This document shows, in pieces, positions 59,574-64,000 of a stretch of 64,000 nt of DNA (its first letter is position 1; the number at the start of each line of letters is the position of its first letter). Source of the DNA: JAUIET01 sp045106985. Its GTDB lineage: Bacteria; Pseudomonadota; Gammaproteobacteria; Pseudomonadales; JAUIET01. A model generated the notes under the pieces. The model did no database searches, was not told the origin of the DNA, and worked only from the letters and a program-made list of their open reading frames with translations. Both the position numbers and the translations under genes were made by a program. The stretch is from positions 30,646-94,645 of the forward strand of contig JBGCFQ010000052.1 in the NCBI GenBank assembly GCA_045106985.1, in the 5' to 3' direction.

Positions 59574-61346
59574 CTAATGCAATTGTGCTGGGCTCGCCCC
59601 AGAGGGCAAGCGAATGTAATCAATCATATCTACTACGTCTTGTGGGGGGGCTGGCGTAAATTTCGCTATTAGAGTAGCCACCATAAAATTCAACAACATT
59701 CCAACAGAGCCAATACCTTCAGGCGAGATACCAAACCACCAATGTTCCGCGGTATTGGCCGATGGATTTACGAACTTGAAATAGACGATATAAGCGAAAG
59801 TGAAACACAAGCCAGCTAGCATGCCACTAACAGCGCCTTCTCTGTTCATGCGCTTAGAAAAAATCCCCATTATGATTGCAGGAAAAAAGCTAGCAGCGGC
59901 TAAGCCGAAGGCAAAAGCCACAACCTGCGCTACGAAGGCGGGAGGGTAAATCCCAAACAAGCCAGCAATAAGCACTGCCACCGCGGCCGCAAAGCGCGCA
60001 TAGAGCAGCTCTTGGCGTTGCGTTATCGACGGTTTAAACGTTTTCTTCATCAAATCATGCGAAATAGCGCTGCTAATAACAAGCAACAATCCAGCCGCTG
60101 TCGACAGTGCCGCTGCCACCGCTCCAGCGGCCACCAGTGCGATAACCCAAGCCGGTAAATTAGCGATCTCGGGGTTAGCCATCACCATAATATCGCGATC
60201 TATGTAAAGTTCGTTACTCCCTTGCGCTTTTTCGTTAGATAACAAACGCTCACCATGGACGCCTCGCTGTTCAATAAATACAGGTTTTCCCTGCATAGCT
60301 GCGCCCGCGACATATTGAATTGAGCCATCTTCATTTTTATCGACCCAGGCAATTAGGCCGCTGTCTTCCCAATTTCGAAACCATGATGGCGTGGATGCAT
60401 ATTCAGCGTTGCTAATGGTTTCTAATAAATTTACCCGCGCAAAAGCGGCCACTGCTGGAGCAGTTGTGTACAAAATGGCAATGAAGAATAAAGCATAAAC
60501 AGCGGACTTGCGTGCGTCACTCACTTTTGGCACCGTGAAAAAACGAACAATAACATGCGGTAAACCTGCAGTACCTACCATCAATGCCGCGGTAATAGCG
60601 AACACATCGATAGTAGATTTTTGTCCGCTCGTGTATGCCGCAAAGCCCAACTCAGTACTCAAGCCATCTAATTTTTCGAGCACAGACTGGCCTGAACCGT
60701 CACTCATGGTGGCCCCAAAACCAAACTGCGGAACCGCTATGCCTGTCAGCATTAAGGAGATAAAAATTGCAGGCACCATGAAAGCGAAAATAAGCACGCA
60801 GTATTGAGCGACTTGAGTATAAGTTATGCCCTTCATCCCTCCCAAAACGGCATAGAAGAATACAATCCCCATACCTATAACGACGCCCCAGACTATATCG
60901 ACCTCTAAAAAGCGCGAGAACACAATACCAACCCCGCGCATCTGCCCTGCGACATACGTGAAGGAAACGAAAATCAGACAAATAACGGCAACAATGCGCG
61001 CGGTCTTGGAATAATATCGGTCACCAATAAAATCGGGTACGGTAAACTTTCCAAATTTTCGCAAATAGGGCGCCAGGCAAAGTGCTAGCAACACATATCC
61101 GCCAGTCCAGCCCATAAGATAAACCGAGCCGTCGCGTCCCATAAAAGAAATCAGGCCGGCCATCGAGATAAACGACGCCGCTGACATCCAATCGGCTGCA
61201 GTAGCCATACCATTTGGCAGGGGATGCACGCCGCCACCTGCAACATAGAATTCACTGGTACTGGAGGCACGACTCCAAATTGCGATACCTATGTAGAGTG
61301 CAAACGATGCAAGCACAAAAATGGTGGTTAGCTCTTGAACGCTCAT
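59574..61346 (-). CDS. Sodium:solute symporter family protein (acetate/cation symporter type)
   Basis: 590 residues with about 13 membrane segments. SSS-family features include NGMATAADWMSAASFISMAG, DRYYSKTARIVAVICLIFVS, MVGTAGLPHVIVRFFTVPKV and VAAALSTAAGLLLVISSAIS. It belongs to the subgroup that pairs with a small DUF4212 subunit. A soluble loop lies at about residues 320-400. It probably takes up a carboxylate or amino acid with Na+. The ATG follows AGAGGAG. It lies between the DUF4212 gene and NAD-GDH. Confidence 0.92.
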   Translation of the reverse strand: MSVQELTTIFVLASFALYIGIAIWSRASSTSEFYVAGGGVHPLPNGMATAADWMSAASFISMAGLISFMGRDGSVYLMGWTGGYVLLALCLAPYLRKFGKFTVPDFIGDRYYSKTARIVAVICLIFVSFTYVAGQMRGVGIVFSRFLEVDIVWGVVIGMGIVFFYAVLGGMKGITYTQVAQYCVLIFAFMVPAIFISLMLTGIAVPQFGFGATMSDGSGQSVLEKLDGLSTELGFAAYTSGQKSTIDVFAITAALMVGTAGLPHVIVRFFTVPKVSDARKSAVYALFFIAILYTTAPAVAAFARVNLLETISNAEYASTPSWFRNWEDSGLIAWVDKNEDGSIQYVAGAAMQGKPVFIEQRGVHGERLLSNEKAQGSNELYIDRDIMVMANPEIANLPAWVIALVAAGAVAAALSTAAGLLLVISSAISHDLMKKTFKPSITQRQELLYARFAAAVAVLIAGLFGIYPPAFVAQVVAFAFGLAAASFFPAIIMGIFSKRMNREGAVSGMLAGLCFTFAYIVYFKFVNPSANTAEHWWFGISPEGIGSVGMLLNFMVATLIAKFTPAPPQDVVDMIDYIRLPSGASPAQLH

Positions 61347-61376
61347 AGCGGGCTCCTCTTACTCGTCTTCTTATTT

Positions 61377-61676
61377 CTAATCATCAGAAAAACCGAGCCT
61401 ATTTTCTAAACGCCGCATCAGAATTGTGTACACGAGTATGAGCAGCACGAACACATAGATGGCGCCTTGTTGAGCAAACCAAAAACCGAGCTTGAAACCA
61501 AACAATTGAAACTGGTCAAGCCAATCTACCAGTAATATGCCAAAGCCGTAAGAAACAACGAACCATATCGATAGCAATACTGCGAGAATTCTCAAATTAG
61601 CTCGCCAGTACTGCTTACCAAGGCCTCGCTCACTACTATTGGAGTTTGTGTTATCTTCCGTATTATTGTCTACCAT
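61377..61676 (-). CDS. DUF4212 small subunit of a sodium:solute symporter
   Basis: 99 residues from ATG 61676 (MVDNNTEDNT); a TTG two codons upstream is the alternative. Two membrane segments (ILAVLLSIWFVVSYGFGILL, IYVFVLLILVYTILMRRLEN) with the family's YWRANLR and FWFAQQGAIYVFVLL patterns. It is thought to support the large SSS permease, whose gene follows by 30 bp on the same strand. Confidence 0.92.
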   Translation of the reverse strand: MVDNNTEDNTNSNSSERGLGKQYWRANLRILAVLLSIWFVVSYGFGILLVDWLDQFQLFGFKLGFWFAQQGAIYVFVLLILVYTILMRRLENRLGFSDD

Positions 61677-61748
61677 GATCAACTTGTTCTGATTATTAGT
61701 ACAGCCATGGTAATAGACTTAATCCTGCAGCAAAAGGGCTTTTGAACT

Positions 61749-62336
61749 ATGCAAGACTCTAAAGATGACAACGCGAGTTTAGCGTGTGATTTGGACGTTG
61801 AGGCCAAAGATATATTGCGCTTTTGGTTTGAAGAATTACACCCTTCAGACTGGTTTCAAAGCTCCCCCGAACTTGATAGTGAGATAAGCAGGCGTTTCTT
61901 CCTAATTCTGCAAGCTGCAGCGGCATGCGAGCTAGCCGCCTGGAGAGAGAGTATCGACGGTAGGCTTGCTGAAATAATTGTGTTAGATCAATTTTCAAGA
62001 AACGTGTTTAGAGACGACCCTAGAGCCTACTATCAAGACCCACTGGCCTTGGCGCTAGCTCAGGAGGCCGTCGCGGCGGATCTTCATTTGGAACTGCAAG
62101 GCTCAAGGCGCGCTTTTCTGCTAATGCCATACATGCACAGCGAATCACTTATTATTCATGAAGTCGCGCTAGAACTTTTTGCTGCACCCGGTATGGAAGG
62201 AAACCTTCGTTCGGAAAAACAGCATTTCGAACTGCTGCAACGCTTTGGCCGTTACCCGCGCCGCAATAAGGCACTGGGTCGCAGCAATACGGCCGACGAA
62301 GTCGTTTATTTAAGTAACACTTCTGGGCATTTTTGA
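61749..62336 (+). CDS. DUF924 family protein
   Basis: 195 residues. Conserved segments include DILRFWFEELHPSDWFQSSP, EIIVLDQFSRNVFRDDPRAY, FLLMPYMHSESLIIHEVALE and the ending GRYPRRNKALGRSNTADEVV. The fold is TPR-like helical, and family members are small cytoplasmic proteins of unknown function. It is divergent from the DUF4212 gene and stands alone. Confidence 0.9.
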   Translation: MQDSKDDNASLACDLDVEAKDILRFWFEELHPSDWFQSSPELDSEISRRFFLILQAAAACELAAWRESIDGRLAEIIVLDQFSRNVFRDDPRAYYQDPLALALAQEAVAADLHLELQGSRRAFLLMPYMHSESLIIHEVALELFAAPGMEGNLRSEKQHFELLQRFGRYPRRNKALGRSNTADEVVYLSNTSGHF

Positions 62337-62492
62337 CGCGACCACACGACACTGAATACACAAAATCTCAGGCATCTAAACAATCCCTCATGGTGAACAA
62401 AACGTAAGCCCCACCTGAAGGCCTAGCCCTGCTTTTTAGGTAACATAGGGTGTATACAAATAATAATTCTAATCAGCAACCGAGAGAGGATC

Positions 62493-63269
62493 ATGGCATA
62501 CACAGGTAAAGTCGCATTAGTGACAGGGGGCGGCAGCGGTATGGGACGTATCGCAGCGCAGACCTTCGCCAGCACCGGAGCCAAGGTCGCAATTTTTGAC
62601 CTAAATTCAGCAGGCATGCAGGAAACGGCTCACAGCCACAGCTCTATTCGCAGTTATACAGTAGACATTACGTCGGTAGAAGCTGTGAACGCTGCGGTTG
62701 CTGAAGTTGAGCAAGACCTGGGACCCATAGATCGCGTGCTTAATTGCGCGGCAATCATGCCATTCGGAAAGATACTGGAGCAAGACCCTGCGGTCATTCA
62801 CAAGCTAATGGATATCAACTATGGCGGATTCGTTAATATCACCAAGGCAACACTTCCACAAATGATAGAGCGTGGCGCGGGCGAGTTTGTTAGCTTTGCA
62901 TCAATGGCTGGCATACAGCCGGCGTTGATGATGGGAGCTTACAATGCGACTAAGGCCGCTGTCGCTATGCTCACCGAGGTGATCTATCACGAGAATCGTG
63001 ACAGTGGCGTAAAGTTTGCGTGTGTTTGCCCTCCCCCAGTAGCCACACCATTACTTCAACAAGGTAAAGACACGGCATGGCCGAAGCTCATGCAGCAGCA
63101 AGAAGGTACTGAACTGCAGCCTATTGAGGTCATTGAAGAGGTTGAAACATCACTGGAAAAAGGTGAGTTTTGGGTCTTTCCCGGCAAGAGCACACGAATG
63201 GGGTATCGCATGCGGCGCTGGTTCCCTAACTACACCTGGAACTATATTCACAAGCTTGAGGGTTGGTAG
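62493..63269 (+). CDS. Short-chain dehydrogenase/reductase (SDR)
   Basis: 258 residues, classical SDR length. Cofactor motif VTGGGSGMGRIAA, an Asp in FDLNSAGMQ suggesting NAD preference, LNCAAIMPFGKI, the catalytic Ser in EFVSFASMAGIQP, and YNATKAAVA with catalytic Tyr-x3-Lys. It oxidises or reduces an alcohol/carbonyl substrate that cannot be named. The ATG follows GAGAGGA. A hairpin lies after its stop, before the convergent GH15 gene. Confidence 0.93.
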   Translation: MAYTGKVALVTGGGSGMGRIAAQTFASTGAKVAIFDLNSAGMQETAHSHSSIRSYTVDITSVEAVNAAVAEVEQDLGPIDRVLNCAAIMPFGKILEQDPAVIHKLMDINYGGFVNITKATLPQMIERGAGEFVSFASMAGIQPALMMGAYNATKAAVAMLTEVIYHENRDSGVKFACVCPPPVATPLLQQGKDTAWPKLMQQQEGTELQPIEVIEEVETSLEKGEFWVFPGKSTRMGYRMRRWFPNYTWNYIHKLEGW

Positions 63270-63289
63270 CTAGAGCTAGCTGAGTAAAC

Positions 63290-63340
63290 AGTTAAGCAAG
63301 CAGTTATTTGTATACAAAACGACTGCTGTCAGTCTTAACT
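63290..63340. terminator. Hairpin between convergent SDR and GH15 genes
   Basis: Paired segments AGTTAAG (63290-63296) with CTTAACT (63334-63340), and AGCAGT (63299-63304) with ACTGCT (63322-63327), form an interrupted stem followed on the plus strand by ATTTTGG. Its position between convergent stops fits a bidirectional terminator. Confidence 0.5.
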
Positions 63341-63351
63341 ATTTTGGCAGG

Positions 63352-64000
63352 CTATTCAGACAGTGCAATAGCCGTATCTATCAACGCCAAATGACTGTAA
63401 CCCTGAGGAAAGTTGCCTAGCAGTCGACGCGTTTCAAAATCCATGTCTTCGCTCAACAGGCCCAAGTGGTTGCAAGAACCAACAACGTCTTCGAACATGT
63501 TGGCCGCTAGCTCAGTACGGCCGATACGATGCAAGCTTTTGATCATCCAAAAGGTACACACTGTGAACGCGGAGTGCGGCTCGCCAAAATCGTCGGTGTT
63601 TTTGTAACGAAACATAAGCCCGTTTTTACATAGCTCGTCATAACAACGATTAACCGTGTTTACGTAGCGCTCATCATCTGCGGCAATCATGCCGTAGTGC
63701 TCCATCAGTAGATTTGATGCGTCCATATGCTCATCGCCATAACTTTGAGTGAACGCTTGTATACCTTTGTTGTAACCCTTGCTCATCACCTGTTCAAAAA
63801 TATTCTCGCGCAGAGGCGTCCACATTTCTGCGTAGGAATCTTGGCCGAGCAATTCTGCTATTCGAATGGCTCTATCAACAGCGACCCAACAAAGCACTTT
63901 CGAAAAGACGAAGTGTTTTTTCGCGCCTCGTATTTCCCAAATGCCGGCATCAGGTTTGCGCCACTGCTCATCTACATGACGTACCATTGTGCGAACAACA
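63352..64000 (-). CDS. Glycoside hydrolase family 15-like protein, 3' part
   Basis: The frame is open to the right edge, so the N-terminal portion is missing. The visible ~215 residues match the catalytic (alpha/alpha)6 domain end of GH15 glucoamylase/trehalase-like proteins: VDEQWRKPDAGIWEIRGAKK with a probable catalytic Glu, ILV-rich VFSKVLCWVAVDRAIRIAEL, MDASNLLMEHYGMIAADDER and NFPQGYSHLALIDTAIALSE. It probably hydrolyses an alpha-glucan or alpha,alpha-trehalose; which of these cannot be told. The neighbouring SDR is convergent. Confidence 0.9.
   Translation of the reverse strand, partial: VVRTMVRHVDEQWRKPDAGIWEIRGAKKHFVFSKVLCWVAVDRAIRIAELLGQDSYAEMWTPLRENIFEQVMSKGYNKGIQAFTQSYGDEHMDASNLLMEHYGMIAADDERYVNTVNRCYDELCKNGLMFRYKNTDDFGEPHSAFTVCTFWMIKSLHRIGRTELAANMFEDVVGSCNHLGLLSEDMDFETRRLLGNFPQGYSHLALIDTAIALSE

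Noticed and set aside
1..64000. Prophage, restriction-modification, toxin-antitoxin or defence island
   Set aside because: No structural phage genes, methylase/nuclease pairs or toxin-antitoxin pairs were recognised; the only mobile-element trace is the decayed IS30.

Overview
The window reads as chromosomal DNA of a Gram-negative gammaproteobacterium, probably marine and aerobic. The conserved block ybgC-tolQRAB-pal-cpoB next to ruvCAB-yebC-aspS, with a tRNA-Lys gene, has gammaproteobacterial order. The large NAD-glutamate dehydrogenase, a DUF4212/sodium-solute symporter pair, a TatT-type TRAP transporter, a TonB-dependent receptor and a giant LEPRxLL surface protein fit a marine heterotroph, perhaps of the Cellvibrionales/Halieaceae type. 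The genus cannot be fixed from sequence alone.

Layout. 0-5.3 kb: the 3' end of a racemase-like gene, a decayed IS30-family element, then a copper-resistance island (csoR divergent from copA-copB-glutaredoxin/MauE fusion) ending in a broken DUF4345 gene. 5.3-13.2 kb: one 2625-residue mosaic surface protein made of cadherin-like, PKD, NHL and beta-helix modules. 13.6-21.8 kb: an accessory metabolic region with GST, a 2-oxoglutarate oxygenase, a TonB-dependent receptor, an amidohydrolase with a carboxymuconolactone decarboxylase homologue, and an aminoglycoside-phosphotransferase-like kinase. 21.8-33.4 kb: a leftward housekeeping block (aspS, yebC, ruvC, ruvA, ruvB, ybgC, tolQRAB, pal, cpoB, tRNA-Lys), broken by a ~390-bp repeat element between ruvA and ruvB and a palindromic element between aspS and yebC. 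33.7-36.7 kb: an HU protein with a histone-H1-like tail, proS and a small lytic transglycosylase, followed by a second, inverted copy of the ~390-bp repeat. 37-43 kb: a cyclic-nucleotide-binding protein, a chalcone-isomerase-like/TonB fusion and a four-gene TatT-type TRAP transporter. 43-48 kb: a 10 x 7-bp tandem repeat, a lone ExbD and a GldA/F/G-type ABC exporter. 48-52 kb: a tightly overlapping leftward operon (deoxyinosine glycosylase, PpiC-type isomerase, HupE/UreJ-like protein, 3D-domain lipoprotein, SpeE-like methyltransferase). 52-64 kb: a CoA-transferase, a DUF2959/LEA14 lipoprotein pair, a DUF4212-symporter-NAD-GDH operon, DUF924, an SDR and a partial GH15 enzyme.

Candidates for something new: (1) the locus joining a chalcone-isomerase-fold/TonB fusion to a TatT TRAP system whose solute receptor has Trp where the usual carboxylate-binding Arg sits, suggesting a non-carboxylate, possibly hydrophobic ligand; (2) the giant modular LEPRxLL protein; (3) a two-copy family of ~390-bp repeats, each built of two inverted imperfect hairpin halves. 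All functions are inferred from sequence reading; no searches were run.
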